From Mucilaginibacter geliditolerans (GTDB lineage: Bacteria; Bacteroidota; Bacteroidia; Sphingobacteriales; Sphingobacteriaceae), in NCBI RefSeq assembly GCF_014200495.1, contig NZ_JACHBY010000011.1:1-64000 (forward strand): DNA of 64,000 nucleotides. Reading direction: 5' to 3'. Positions 1-8,726 of the stretch are shown here, one piece after another (position 1 is the first letter of the stretch; every line of letters begins with the position of its first letter). Position numbers and translations under genes: made by a program. The notes under the pieces are model-generated. The model saw only the letters and a list, made by a program, of their open reading frames with translations, was not told where the DNA came from and did not search any database.

Positions 1-45
1 GGATTCCTGACTTGAAAACCTTGTAAATACCTCGCTTACATTCAT
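1..45 (-). CDS. Possible 5' end of an unidentified gene, cut by the window edge
   Basis: An ATG at 45-43 on the minus strand opens a frame that stays open to the window edge (15 codons, beginning MNVSEVFTRF). A TATATTTTG stretch just upstream on that strand resembles a Bacteroidota -7 box. The fragment is too short to identify. If real, the gene diverges from purK. Confidence 0.35.
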   Translation of the reverse strand, partial: MNVSEVFTRFSSQES

Positions 46-104
46 TTGCTTTAAATATACAAAATATACCTGTCTTATGATGGGCTATTACTCTCTTGAG
101 GGGA

Positions 105-205
105 ACTATGGCGGATATTTCTTTTGCGGCTCCGCAGACTCACCCCGACTACGTTTCACTTGTCGCCCCTCTCTTCGCTACGCGCAAAGAGGGTGAGAAA
201 ATTAA
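105..205. repeat. Non-coding hairpin repeat of the CACCCCGACTACG family
   Basis: The 230 bases before purK hold no gene. The stretch containing ctcaccccgactacg and ending cgcgcaaagagggtgag is related to repeats at about 21.9-22.3 kb and 45.9-46.1 kb, where it also contains gtagcgtagtcggggtgag-type and agagaggg-type words. An adjacent ctcttgaggggaac at 92-105 resembles part of the palindrome at 40.3-40.5 kb. Dispersed repeat, function unknown. Confidence 0.6.
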
Positions 206-273
206 AATTTTACTTACTTAACACCACTACTTTAGGCTTTTTGAAAGATTTAGGGTAAACTTGCATCATTATA

Positions 274-1413
274 ATGAAAACATTCTACGGAGATTTAAAA
301 CTTGGTATTTTGGGCGGCGGTCAGCTAGGGCGCATGCTGATACAACAGGCTATTAATTATAATGTTACCGTTAAGGTACTCGACCCCGACCGTGAGGCGC
401 CATGCCGTAAATTATGCGATGAGTTTGTAGTTGGCTCCCTGGGCGATTACGAAACTGTTTACAATTTTGGCAAGAAAGTGAATCTGCTTACCATCGAGAT
501 TGAAAAGGTAAACGTAGAAGCTTTGGAGCAACTTGAAAAGGAAGGCGTGCTGGTTTATCCGCAGCCGCGCATCATCAGGCTGATACAGGATAAGGGCCTG
601 CAAAAACAATTCTTTAAGGAGAATGACATCCCTACTGCTGATTTCCAGGTAATATCATCTATGGAGCAGTTGAAGGAAAGCCATATCCCATTTCCATATA
701 TTCAAAAGTTACGCCGTGATGGCTACGATGGCAAGGGTGTTTATAAGGTGGTTGATGAATCATATCTTAATAAAGCATTCACCGAGCCGAGCCTGATTGA
801 ACGCTTGGTTGATTTTGAAAAGGAAATAGCCGTTATAGTTGCCCGTAATGCAAGCGGCGAGGTAAAAACCTTCCCGATGGTGGAGATGGAGTTTAATCCG
901 GAGGCTAATTTGGTAGAGTTCCTGATAGCGCCATCAACCCTGCCATTTGAGGTACACCAGGAAGCTGAATTAATTGCCAAACGCATTGCAGAAACGCTTA
1001 AAATAGTGGGCATACTGGCGGTTGAAATGTTTTTAGATAAAAGCGGCCGCATACTGGTAAATGAACTGGCTCCGCGCCCGCATAACAGCGGCCACCAGAG
1101 TATTGAGGGTAACGTAGTATCACAGTTTGAACAGCATTTAAGGGCGATATTTGACCAGCCAATGGGCGATACAGCCTGCCTGAACAATGCCATTATGGTT
1201 AACATTTTAGGCGAGCCCGGCTATGAAGGCCCGGCAATTTACCAGGGTATTGAAAAAATATTAAAACTTACCGGCGTATATGTACATTTATATGGCAAAG
1301 CCTTAACCAAGCCTTTCCGCAAAATGGGACACGTTACCATTGTTGATGCAGATAGAGAGAAAGCTATTGAAAAAGCAAGATTTGTGCAGGAAACGTTGAA
1401 GGTAATTAGTTGA
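274..1413 (+). CDS. purK: 5-(carboxyamino)imidazole ribonucleotide synthase PurK
   Basis: Cytosolic ATP-grasp enzyme that carboxylates AIR with ATP and bicarbonate to N5-CAIR in purine synthesis. The N-terminal nucleotide-fold glycine motif LGGGQLGRML lies at about residues 13-22. The ATP-grasp segments KLRRDGYDGKGVYKV and VNELAPRPHNSGH are intact. Length, 379 aa, is normal. The ATG start immediately precedes the conserved N-terminus. Its partner PurE is encoded 0.8 kb downstream on the same strand, separated by one unrelated ORF and half of a dispersed repeat. Confidence 0.96.
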   Translation: MKTFYGDLKLGILGGGQLGRMLIQQAINYNVTVKVLDPDREAPCRKLCDEFVVGSLGDYETVYNFGKKVNLLTIEIEKVNVEALEQLEKEGVLVYPQPRIIRLIQDKGLQKQFFKENDIPTADFQVISSMEQLKESHIPFPYIQKLRRDGYDGKGVYKVVDESYLNKAFTEPSLIERLVDFEKEIAVIVARNASGEVKTFPMVEMEFNPEANLVEFLIAPSTLPFEVHQEAELIAKRIAETLKIVGILAVEMFLDKSGRILVNELAPRPHNSGHQSIEGNVVSQFEQHLRAIFDQPMGDTACLNNAIMVNILGEPGYEGPAIYQGIEKILKLTGVYVHLYGKALTKPFRKMGHVTIVDADREKAIEKARFVQETLKVIS

Positions 1414-1427
1414 AGTTTTAGGGCAAA

Positions 1428-2093
1428 ATGAAAAAAACCTTTATCACTTTATTCATTATATTAAATTCAATCATCGCTTATTGCCAGCATCCTTATATAC
1501 AAGATTTAAGATCTTTAGCACAAGTAACATTTCCCGATACACCTGAAGTCAAATATTCCGATGGGGCTTCCTATTATATTTATCGGAACAAGGATAATGA
1601 TTTATACTTTGCACAAGTTACAGACTTAAATAAAATTAATCCAGATTCCATTGATTCAAGAAATCCGGACAACATTTACACTCAATTTATAAACGGAATA
1701 CTTAGGCCCATAAAGGGAGAAATATTTTATACTGAAAAAATTAAGAATGGCGGATTTGATGGGATTGAATATGACTATAAGTGTGAATTGAAAAGCATTA
1801 CTTATTATGGCTATCAACAAGTTTTTCGTTTTAACAACTCGCTTATAAGTTATTCTTTACTTTCGCCTGATTCACTAATAAGAAGCGACAAAAAAATAAA
1901 CTCCTTTTTTTCCACTTTTAAGTTCACTCCTGATAAAGCAGCTGATTTAGACAAAAAAAGTAGTTTTTTGGCAGGGCTTCTTATGATTAGCTCTGTACTT
2001 TTTGTAGGTTCGTTAGCGATATTTGTAATTGGTAAATCTCGAAAAAAGAAGAGATATGAGTGGATTGACAAGAATGATCAAAATAAGAATTAG
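1428..2093 (+). CDS. Hypothetical exported protein with C-terminal membrane anchor
   Basis: I do not recognise this 221-aa protein. It begins with a hydrophobic signal-like segment ending near AYCQ (residue 20), followed by a hydrophilic region rich in Tyr and Asn. Residues about 179-202 form a single membrane span (FLAGLLMISSVLFVGSLAIF), and a basic tail rich in Lys and Arg follows. The likely topology is a periplasmic domain anchored at its C-terminus. It starts 14 nt after purK and lies between purK and purE. Its base composition is visibly more AT-rich than purK and purE, so it may be a later insertion into the pur operon. Confidence 0.75.
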   Translation: MKKTFITLFIILNSIIAYCQHPYIQDLRSLAQVTFPDTPEVKYSDGASYYIYRNKDNDLYFAQVTDLNKINPDSIDSRNPDNIYTQFINGILRPIKGEIFYTEKIKNGGFDGIEYDYKCELKSITYYGYQQVFRFNNSLISYSLLSPDSLIRSDKKINSFFSTFKFTPDKAADLDKKSSFLAGLLMISSVLFVGSLAIFVIGKSRKKKRYEWIDKNDQNKN

Positions 2094-2132
2094 CATGCCC
2101 TTGAACAATCTTTAGTTTACTATAAACAGTTC

Positions 2133-2160
2133 AGAGATTGCTTCGTACCTCGCAATGACG
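2133..2160. repeat. Right half of the dispersed GAGGTACGAAG hairpin repeat
   Basis: agagattgcttcgtacc followed by tcgcaatgacg is the right arm of the hairpin seen complete at 30.4 and 45.2 kb. The left arm is absent here. It lies directly 5' of purE, and an in-frame TTG at 2162 falls at its edge. Confidence 0.8.
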
Positions 2161-2182
2161 CTTGAATATAATTTATAAGAAT

Positions 2183-2689
2183 ATGAGTACATCACCAAAA
2201 ATAGGAATCATCATGGGTAGCAAATCAGATCTGCATATTATGCAGGATGCTGCCGATGTTTTAAAGGAACTGGGTGTTAATTACGAGATCACCGTAGTAT
2301 CGGCTCACCGCACACCCGACCGTATGTTCAGCTACGCCCGTGCCGCTGCTGACCGTGGTATAAAAGTGATTATTGCCGGTGCCGGTGGTGCTGCGCATTT
2401 GCCGGGCATGGTGGCTTCATTGACGCATCTGCCTGTTATTGGCGTGCCTGTAAAATCAAGCAACTCCATTGATGGCTGGGACTCTATCCTATCCATATTA
2501 CAAATGCCAAATGGCATCCCTGTAGCTACCGTTGCCCTAAATGCCGCGAAAAATGCCGGTATTTTAGCTGCGCAGATACTATCCACAGCAGATGAATTCC
2601 TGGTTCAAAAACTGATCTCCTTTAAGGAAGAACTGAAGAAAAAAGTAGAGGAATCGGCAGAAGAAATGAGTCGTGAGTCAGAATTATGA
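2183..2689 (+). CDS. purE: N5-CAIR mutase PurE
   Basis: Converts N5-CAIR, the PurK product, to CAIR in purine synthesis, forming a soluble oligomer. The signature segments [18 protein letters not shown] and [15 protein letters not shown] are all present. The protein is 168 aa from the ATG at 2183. An in-frame TTG at 2162 would add seven residues (MNIIYKN) but begins within sequence bordering a repeat, so the ATG is preferred. The C-terminal run of Glu and Lys is typical of this subfamily. Confidence 0.95.
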   Translation: MSTSPKIGIIMGSKSDLHIMQDAADVLKELGVNYEITVVSAHRTPDRMFSYARAAADRGIKVIIAGAGGAAHLPGMVASLTHLPVIGVPVKSSNSIDGWDSILSILQMPNGIPVATVALNAAKNAGILAAQILSTADEFLVQKLISFKEELKKKVEESAEEMSRESEL

Positions 2690-2769
2690 AGTCGTGAGTC
2701 AGAAGTTCTAAGTCTGAAGTCAATTACAAACTCTGCACCAATGAACTAATGAACAAGTGAACCAATAAA

Positions 2770-3333
2770 CTAATTAAGCGCCGGATTTTCAGGAAAGTTA
2801 GCAATATGTGCGTAACGCTGACCTAAGCCTATTACCACGTCTTTCCATAGGTTCTCCTCATCATGGGTAAAAAGTATATCCAGGCTGATCTTATCGGTAA
2901 CTATCCAGGTGTTTTCGCGCAGTTCCTCTTCTAACTGCCCTGCGGTCCAGCCTGAGTAGCCGGTGAAAAATTTGATCTCATCCTCATTCAGCTGGTAATT
3001 GGTTATCAGTTCTTTTACCGTTTCATAGTCACCACCCCAAAATATGCCATCTGCTATTTGAATACCTCCGGGTATTTTATCCGGGCAGTGGTGTATAAAA
3101 TGTAAAGTGTTATTACCCACCGGTCCGCCTATATAAACGGGCATTTCTGAGTAGGAGATCTCAGGCAATATATCGCCCAGCAAATATTCGCTCTGATGGT
3201 TTAAAACAAAGCCCGCTGCCCCCGCGTCAGAATATTCGGTTAAAACAATAACCGAACGTTTAAAATTCGGGTCCATCATAAATGGCTCCGAAATTAATAA
3301 ATGACCTATGGCCGCTGAAATTGGACTAAGCAT
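2770..3333 (-). CDS. YqgE/AlgH family protein
   Basis: A 187-aa protein of the YqgE/AlgH (DUF179) family, whose biochemical role is not settled. Family hallmarks seen are GHLLISEPFMMDPNFKRSV near the N-terminus, GFVLNHQSEYLLGDILPE, YIGGPVGNNTLHFIH, and FTGYSGWTAGQLEEEL towards the C-terminus. Length is normal. It lies alone on the minus strand, divergent from pdxH and convergent with purE. Confidence 0.92.
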   Translation of the reverse strand: MLSPISAAIGHLLISEPFMMDPNFKRSVIVLTEYSDAGAAGFVLNHQSEYLLGDILPEISYSEMPVYIGGPVGNNTLHFIHHCPDKIPGGIQIADGIFWGGDYETVKELITNYQLNEDEIKFFTGYSGWTAGQLEEELRENTWIVTDKISLDILFTHDEENLWKDVVIGLGQRYAHIANFPENPALN

Positions 3334-3430
3334 GGCGCTAATATTTATTCTCTATAACAAACATCATAAAAATAAGTTCATTTTGGTAAAAATGAAATAT
3401 AATTTACATATGTACGGTATAATTAATTAG

Positions 3431-3438
3431 TAAGTTTG
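3431..3438 (+). promoter_or_regulatory. Probable -7 box of the pdxH-nuoC transcript
   Basis: TAAGTTTG matches the Bacteroidota TAnnTTTG element and ends 5 nt before the pdxH ATG, so the leader would be very short or absent. Motif match only. Confidence 0.5.
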
Positions 3439-3443
3439 CATTA

Positions 3444-4091
3444 ATGGATCAAAAAGAGTTACAAAACCTGCGGCAGGATTACAGCGCCGCCACTTTATCT
3501 GAAGCCTCAACCAAGGATAATCCGATAAAGCAGTTTGAATTATGGTTTCATGAAGCTGTAGCATCGCAGCAGCACGAGCCAAATGCCATGACACTTGCTA
3601 CCGCTACACATGACGGCCGCCCATCAGCCCGTATAGTACTATTAAAAGGCTTTAGTAACGATGGCTTTACCTTTTATACCAATTACCTGAGCCGCAAAGG
3701 CAAGGAGATTACTAAAAATCCATTGGGCTCCCTGGTGTTTTTTTGGGGCGAACTGGAACGTCAGGTACGCATTGAAGGTACTATTGAGAAGCTAAGCAAA
3801 GAGGAATCTGAAAGATATTTTAAAGTACGGCCAAAACAGAGCCAGCTGGGTGCAGTAGCATCGCCGCAAAGCCAGGAGATCCCTGACCGTGTGCAGCTTG
3901 AAAAGAAAATGGAAGAACTGGAAGCAGAATATGCCGATAAGGATGTTCCGAAGCCATCGCATTGGGGTGGTTATGTTTTAAAACCACGTATCATAGAATT
4001 CTGGCAGGGCCGCCCCAGTCGTTTACACGACCGTATAGTTTACAAAAAGATTGATAACAAAACCTGGAAAAAAGTTCGTTTGGCACCATGA
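3444..4091 (+). CDS. pdxH: Pyridoxine/pyridoxamine 5'-phosphate oxidase PdxH
   Basis: FMN-dependent cytosolic oxidase making pyridoxal 5'-phosphate, the last step of vitamin B6 synthesis and salvage. FMN-binding segments [12 protein letters not shown] and [13 protein letters not shown] are present, as is the C-terminal [11 protein letters not shown] motif (about 187-197) that contacts substrate. Its 215 aa length is typical. The stop codon overlaps the nuoC start by 4 nt (ATGA), so the two genes are probably translationally coupled despite unrelated functions. Confidence 0.96.
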   Translation: MDQKELQNLRQDYSAATLSEASTKDNPIKQFELWFHEAVASQQHEPNAMTLATATHDGRPSARIVLLKGFSNDGFTFYTNYLSRKGKEITKNPLGSLVFFWGELERQVRIEGTIEKLSKEESERYFKVRPKQSQLGAVASPQSQEIPDRVQLEKKMEELEAEYADKDVPKPSHWGGYVLKPRIIEFWQGRPSRLHDRIVYKKIDNKTWKKVRLAP

Positions 4092-4585
4092 TCTTTGAGG
4101 ATATTAAATTATTGCTTACTGAAAAATTTGGCGCTGAGGTTATAGTTGGCGAAGAAACTACCGGTTTACAACCTGCCCTGCTTATAGCACCTGATCAAAT
4201 TGCGGAAGTTTGCCTTGAGTTAAGAAATAATCCCAAAACGTATTTCGATTTCCTGTCATGTCTTACCGGTGTGGATTATGGCGCAGAGGCTAACCGCTTT
4301 GGCGTGGTTTATCATTTGGCATCTATCCCCTACAAAACACAATTAACCCTAAAAATAAGTAAGGAAAACGACAGGAATGAGGAGAATTTACCATCGTTTC
4401 CAAGTGTGGTACCGGTTTATAAAACAGCCGACTGGCATGAGCGTGAAGCTTATGATATGGTAGGGATTTTTTTTGGGGGTCACCCTGATCTAAGGCGTAT
4501 TTTATTGCCGGATGATTGGGAAGGTTTTCCGCTTAGGAAGGATTATAAAACGGCAGAATATTATAAAGGGATTAAGATAGATTGA
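4088..4585 (+). CDS. nuoC: NADH-quinone oxidoreductase subunit C (30 kDa)
   Basis: Peripheral-arm subunit of respiratory complex I. The family signature is clear around residues 115-160: [21 protein letters not shown], then [15 protein letters not shown]. At 165 aa it is the stand-alone subunit, not a NuoCD fusion. It overlaps pdxH by 4 nt, and nuoD follows after a small ORF and a repeat. No nuoA, nuoB or nuoE-N is seen in the window, so complex I genes are dispersed. Confidence 0.95.
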   Translation: MIFEDIKLLLTEKFGAEVIVGEETTGLQPALLIAPDQIAEVCLELRNNPKTYFDFLSCLTGVDYGAEANRFGVVYHLASIPYKTQLTLKISKENDRNEENLPSFPSVVPVYKTADWHEREAYDMVGIFFGGHPDLRRILLPDDWEGFPLRKDYKTAEYYKGIKID

Positions 4586-4663
4586 TTTTGATTTGGGATG
4601 TCGGATGTTTGATTTCGGATTTATAATTGAATTTTGATTTGGGATGTCATTTTTTGATCATCT

Positions 4664-4876
4664 ATGGAGAAAGCTACACCATCGCAAGAGGAAATAGAAG
4701 AAATTTTAAATTCCTATAAGTGGATAAAAGTTAAGAAACCTGTATATGAACCAGGAACAGACCTGGCTTCTGTATTTGTAAATTTTGAGCGCCTTAATCA
4801 GCACCATATTGAAGAAACCACTTTTCTGATTGAAAAGGTAAGAGAACTGGTATTAAAAATAAAGGAGTTAGGATAG
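4664..4876 (+). CDS. Small hypothetical protein between nuoC and nuoD
   Basis: A 70-aa ORF on the operon strand, starting with an ATG shortly after a low-complexity spacer in which the word attttgatttgggatgtc occurs twice. It is charged, and its second half looks helical (HHIEETTFLIEKVRELVLKIKEL). It has no export signal and I recognise no family. Coding is plausible from its composition and its place between two complex I genes, but unproven. Confidence 0.6.
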   Translation: MEKATPSQEEIEEILNSYKWIKVKKPVYEPGTDLASVFVNFERLNQHHIEETTFLIEKVRELVLKIKELG

Positions 4877-4895
4877 ATTAAGTTCTATAAATAAA

Positions 4896-4978
4896 GCGTC
4901 ATTGCGAGGAACGAAGCAATCCCCGATTAGCAGATCCGCTCTGTACAATTTGGGATTGCTTCGTTCCTCGCAATGACG
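4896..4978. repeat. Complete GAGGAACGAAG hairpin repeat inside the nuo locus
   Basis: The left arm, cgtcattgcgaggaacgaag, is the reverse complement of the right arm. The central region contains gattagcagatccgctctg. The repeat lies between the 70-aa ORF and nuoD, and its last bases contain the annotated nuoD ATG at 4973. Confidence 0.92.
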
Positions 4979-6184
4979 CTTGGAGAAGTATATTGTTATA
5001 AAGTGAACGAAGCATTAGACACATATAATAAAAAAATTGCCGCGGCTGCTGTTGAGGACATGGTGTTGAACATGGGGCCACAACACCCATCAACCCATGG
5101 TGTTTTGCGCCTGGAACTGATCACCGATGGTGAGATAGTTAAGGAGGTTATACCGCATATTGGTTACCTGCACCGTTGTTTTGAAAAACATGCAGAATCG
5201 CTCACCTACCAGCAAACCATTCCGTTTACCGACAGGATGGATTACCTGGCATCAATGAATAATAGTCATGCCTTTGTGATGGGTGTTGAGCGTATGCTGG
5301 GCATTGACAAGGACATACCAAAACGTATTGAATATATCCGCGTACTAGTTTGCGAGCTGAACCGTATTGCATCGCACCTGATTGCTATTGGCACTTATGG
5401 TATTGATATTGGCGCTTTTACGCCTTTCCTCTGGTGTTTTAGGGACAGGGAGCATATTATGGGTATGCTGGAGTGGGCATCGGGCTCGCGCATGCTGTAT
5501 AACTATATTTGGGTGGGGGGCTTGTTTTATGATCTACCCGTTGGTTTTGAAGAACGCTGCCGCGAGTTTGTTGACTACTTTAAACCCAAAATGGTTGAGC
5601 TAAATCAATTATTAACCGATAACCAGGTATTTATTAGTCGCACGGCCAATGTTGGCGTATTGCCGCTTGATGTGGCCATTAACTATGGCTGCTCCGGCCC
5701 TATGCTGCGTGGCTCGGGATTGAAATGGGATCTGCGCCGTATTGACGGTTACTCTGCTTATCCTGAACTGGAATTTGACATCCCGGTAGGAAAAGGCGAA
5801 ATGGGTACTGTTGGCGATTGCTGGGACAGGTATAAGGTACGTGTTGATGAGATAGAGCAATCATTAAAAATGATCGAGCAATGCCTCGACCGCTTGCAGA
5901 ATGAATTGAAACGCACCCCGGATTTTGATCCCCGCGCTAAGCTGCCTCGCAAAACCATACCAAAGGCGCAGGATTATTATGTGCGTTGCGAAGGCGCCAA
6001 AGGCGAGTTGGGTTTTTATTTTATGGCTGATGGAAAATCAGAGATCCCTACCCGTGTAAAATCACGCGGACCAAGTTTCAACAACCTATCCGTGTTGCCG
6101 GAGTTAGCCAAAGGCGTTATGATAGCCGATCTGATAGCTATTGTAGGCTCTATAGACTTTGTATTAGGGGAAGTTGACCGCTAG
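4973..6184 (+). CDS. nuoD: NADH-quinone oxidoreductase subunit D (49 kDa)
   Basis: Quinone-site subunit of complex I. The conserved [28 protein letters not shown] and C-terminal [29 protein letters not shown] regions are intact. From ATG 4973 it is 403 aa. That ATG is the final part of a dispersed hairpin repeat and has no visible ribosome-binding site. A GTG at 5003 lies outside the repeat, with ggagaag about 14 nt upstream, and would give 393 aa, so the start is uncertain. Sequence from YNKKIA onward is clearly native. A strong terminator follows. Confidence 0.94.
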   Translation: MTLGEVYCYKVNEALDTYNKKIAAAAVEDMVLNMGPQHPSTHGVLRLELITDGEIVKEVIPHIGYLHRCFEKHAESLTYQQTIPFTDRMDYLASMNNSHAFVMGVERMLGIDKDIPKRIEYIRVLVCELNRIASHLIAIGTYGIDIGAFTPFLWCFRDREHIMGMLEWASGSRMLYNYIWVGGLFYDLPVGFEERCREFVDYFKPKMVELNQLLTDNQVFISRTANVGVLPLDVAINYGCSGPMLRGSGLKWDLRRIDGYSAYPELEFDIPVGKGEMGTVGDCWDRYKVRVDEIEQSLKMIEQCLDRLQNELKRTPDFDPRAKLPRKTIPKAQDYYVRCEGAKGELGFYFMADGKSEIPTRVKSRGPSFNNLSVLPELAKGVMIADLIAIVGSIDFVLGEVDR

Positions 6185-6196
6185 ATGATATCCAAC

Positions 6197-6226
6197 AAAA
6201 AAGGCCTCCTTATAGAAGCCTTTTTT
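6197..6226 (+). terminator. Intrinsic terminator after nuoD
   Basis: AAAAAAGGC and GCCTTTTTT form a stem with an 12-base loop and a T run, 13 nt after the nuoD stop. It ends the nuo transcript here and may also serve the convergent protease gene. Confidence 0.8.
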
Positions 6227-6256
6227 CATTTATATAACTTGTGAATTTTATAGGGC

Positions 6257-7348
6257 TTATTGATAAACCTTAACTATAAACACATAGTTGTTTAACTTTT
6301 TAACCTGCTGAACTCTGGTTAATCCCGCTAAGGTATTTTTTGTATTCAGATTGATCTTTCCAGTTAATGAATCGGATGGGATGTTGTGGATCGCACTTAG
6401 CAAATAGCTTGCTTTTACCGCGAAGTGAACGCCTTCCAGCTGGGTTTGTTTTCCCTGTATAATACCAACAACGTTTCCTCTGTTATCCATTAGCGGGCTA
6501 CCACTGTTACCGGGATTAATCGCGATAGATATCTGATAATCTAAACTATCGCCATTTAAACCAACAGCCGATGTCACCTTACCTTCGTCAAAATGGGGTG
6601 CATCCTGCGGATAACCATAGGTGTAAACGCTTTCAGCCAAATCGCTCTCAGCTTTTTTAATGGTATAAGGGATAGTACCCAAGCTTCTGAACGAAGTATC
6701 AACAATCTTTAAGATAGCGATATCATTTTGAGGTTCGGTATATAAAACTTTAGCTTTAAATGATTTTCCGGCTGCGTTTTGCACGTAAATAGAATCAGCA
6801 CCATTAACAACATGATAATTTGTGGCGATCAATCCGTTTGTTGTAATTGCAAAACCTGTACCTCTAAACCTGTCTGTTGCACTTATAACAGGTCTGATGG
6901 TACCTTGAGCTGCCTTTTTATTCAGGGTTTCTGTTTTTTGTTTCAAAATACCAACCTCGCGCCTTAACTGAATATATTTAGACTCCTGATTACTCAAATT
7001 ACCTGTTATAAACAAGGTACTTAATATGGCAAAAATAGCTATTGAAGCCGCTACCGATATTTTTGAATGATGATTGCGCCATAAGCTCACAATGCGCGAT
7101 GGATGCACGATCAGCTCTTCAGCTAAGGTATGCACATCAATCTCGTCGTGTATAGCATTTAAGCGGGTTTCTAAAGCCAGGCGGTCGCCATATTGCTTTA
7201 GCACTTTGGCAAACTCCTCGTGTTCAGCTATTTTATTATTGATGGCGGTATCGCCTTTACGAAGCAATTCAAATTGTTTATGTTCCTGTGGTGTCATTTC
7301 ACCATTCAGGTACCTTTCAATTTCTTCAAGTAAGTTACTGTCGTTCAT
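6257..7348 (-). CDS. Membrane anti-sigma-like protein fused to an HtrA/trypsin-like serine protease
   Basis: Residues 1-95 are a cytosolic region resembling Bacteroidota anti-sigma N-termini (LLEEIERYLNGEMTPQEHKQF), without a zinc-binding His-Cys cluster. Residues about 97-117 form one membrane span (ISVAASIAIFAILSTLFI). Residues 120-145 look coiled-coil, and about 158-320 are a chymotrypsin-fold protease. The triad is visible: His179 (TNYHVV), Asp209 (NDIAIL) and Ser282 (NPGNSGSPL). No PDZ domain is apparent. The gene starts 12 nt after the sigma-factor stop, so both are probably one operon. I infer an anti-sigma factor whose periplasmic domain is itself a protease. Confidence 0.85.
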   Translation of the reverse strand: MNDSNLLEEIERYLNGEMTPQEHKQFELLRKGDTAINNKIAEHEEFAKVLKQYGDRLALETRLNAIHDEIDVHTLAEELIVHPSRIVSLWRNHHSKISVAASIAIFAILSTLFITGNLSNQESKYIQLRREVGILKQKTETLNKKAAQGTIRPVISATDRFRGTGFAITTNGLIATNYHVVNGADSIYVQNAAGKSFKAKVLYTEPQNDIAILKIVDTSFRSLGTIPYTIKKAESDLAESVYTYGYPQDAPHFDEGKVTSAVGLNGDSLDYQISIAINPGNSGSPLMDNRGNVVGIIQGKQTQLEGVHFAVKASYLLSAIHNIPSDSLTGKINLNTKNTLAGLTRVQQVKKLNNYVFIVKVYQ

Positions 7349-7360
7349 CTTCCTATCTCC

Positions 7361-7930
7361 TTATTTTTGCTGAAAAAATAGCTTTTTCAAGCGCTGCAGG
7401 CATTTATATTTCTGTGTTTTTGCATTGTCGGCATTTGTATAACCAAACCGCTCACATATCTCCTGCATTGAGCGGTTGTTTATATAAAAATCCTCCATAA
7501 TGGTTTTACAGGGTTCGCCTAATTGCTGGAGGGCAACCCCCATTTTATTAAACTGTATATCCATGTCATTCTGCTTCTCCACCTCATCATCAACCGGCGA
7601 ATATTCATGAAAATCTCTTATATCCCCACCATACCTTGCCATCTGGCTCAGCCGTTTAAGCCAAAGCCGCCTGCAAACCGAGTAAAGAAATGTTTTGAGC
7701 TTGCTGCTTAACTCAAAATCACCTGCTTTTACCTTGTTATAAAGTATAATTATGGCTTCCTGGTATATGTCTTTAGCATCATCAGGCGTACCGTTATTAT
7801 TTATAATGAGTTGCAATACCATTGGAAAGTAAGCCACGTATAAACGCTTTAATACACTTTCCGAATTATTTAGTATCCCGAGAATGACCTCACTATCTGT
7901 TGGTATTGAACCTTTTACCTCTTTATACAC
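7361..7930 (-). CDS. RNA polymerase sigma factor, ECF subfamily
   Basis: A 189-aa sigma-70 family protein with region 2 around residues 28-95 (DIYQEAIIILYNKVKAGDF, KTFLYSVCRRLW) and region 4 near the C-terminus (CKTIMEDFYINNRSMQEICERFGYTNADNAKTQKYK). The start is GTG at 7930, because an in-frame TAA lies two codons upstream and no ATG exists before residue 37. AAGGAG abuts the GTG with no spacing, so the ribosome-binding site is unusual. It is followed 12 nt later by its predicted membrane partner. Confidence 0.92.
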   Translation of the reverse strand: MYKEVKGSIPTDSEVILGILNNSESVLKRLYVAYFPMVLQLIINNNGTPDDAKDIYQEAIIILYNKVKAGDFELSSKLKTFLYSVCRRLWLKRLSQMARYGGDIRDFHEYSPVDDEVEKQNDMDIQFNKMGVALQQLGEPCKTIMEDFYINNRSMQEICERFGYTNADNAKTQKYKCLQRLKKLFFQQK

Positions 7931-8057
7931 TCCTTAATACTATTTATGTGAAATTGTAACCCATCTTTATTAAAAAAAACTAAATTAATAATTTAAGGTT
8001 TATCTTTTTTTGAACGGTTACATCACCCCAAAAGTAAATTTTAAATGCAATACACTC

Positions 8058-8240
8058 ATGAAAAACATTATTAAAACAGGCCTGGTAGTTATATCAGTAT
8101 TATCATTTGCCGCATGTTCAGGTAGAAAAGCTGCCGCCAGCACCGATTCCACTACAGTAAGGGTTGATTCTACCGTTAAAACAACTACCGTTGACAGCGT
8201 GCAGCAAGACACCGCAAAAAAAGATTCTGCAAAAATGTAA
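8058..8240 (+). CDS. Small lipoprotein with Asp/Ser/Thr/Lys tail, copy 1
   Basis: A 60-aa precursor with signal peptide MKNIIKTGLVVISVLSF and lipobox AACS. The short polar tail is dominated by DSTT, VDST and KKDS words. The ATG at 8058 is chosen over 8010 because it directly precedes the signal peptide. It is the most divergent of four similar genes in a row on this strand. Function unknown; a cell-envelope location is predicted. Confidence 0.8.
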   Translation: MKNIIKTGLVVISVLSFAACSGRKAAASTDSTTVRVDSTVKTTTVDSVQQDTAKKDSAKM

Positions 8241-8455
8241 TCCGGGCTTGTTAACGGGTATTTATAAGGTAACTCATTAAAACGGGTTATCTTTTTTTAT
8301 TTTTCATTATAAGGATACTGCTTCATTTAGCATTGAAACACAATGCAGTAGTCATCCGTACAAAGCTTCAAAAAATAAATTTTACATTATTTTAACTTTT
8401 ATGGGTTACCTTTTACAACTTATAGTATTAATGGAGAATCAAATTTAAAATCAAC

Positions 8456-8695
8456 ATGAAAAACTCATTAAAAATTGCAGTTTTAGCATTAGCGATTTCT
8501 GTTTCAGCATCAGCTTGCGGTGGCAGTAAAACCGGCTCTGGTTCTGACAGTACAAAAACTGATTCAACCAAAGTTGTAACCGATACTACTAAAAAAGATA
8601 CTAGTATTAAAGTAGACTCTAGTAAAAAAGACACTACAGTTAAAGATACTACTGTTAAAACAGTAACTAAGAAAGTAGAAACAAAAAAGAATTAA
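8456..8695 (+). CDS. Small lipoprotein with Asp/Ser/Thr/Lys tail, copy 2
   Basis: A 79-aa precursor with signal peptide MKNSLKIAVLALAISVS and lipobox SACG. The tail is almost entirely D, S, T, K and V, built of loosely periodic TKKDT and VDSSKKDT units. It is unlikely to fold as a globular domain and looks like an extended acidic/basic linker. Second of four paralogues, 31 nt upstream of copy 3. Confidence 0.82.
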   Translation: MKNSLKIAVLALAISVSASACGGSKTGSGSDSTKTDSTKVVTDTTKKDTSIKVDSSKKDTTVKDTTVKTVTKKVETKKN

Positions 8696-8726
8696 TAAAT
8701 TAATTAATATAAAACCCCCACAAAAA

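Noticed and set aside
5382..5603. 73-aa ORF in an alternate frame of nuoD
   Set aside because: Fully inside the strongly conserved nuoD gene with no start signal.
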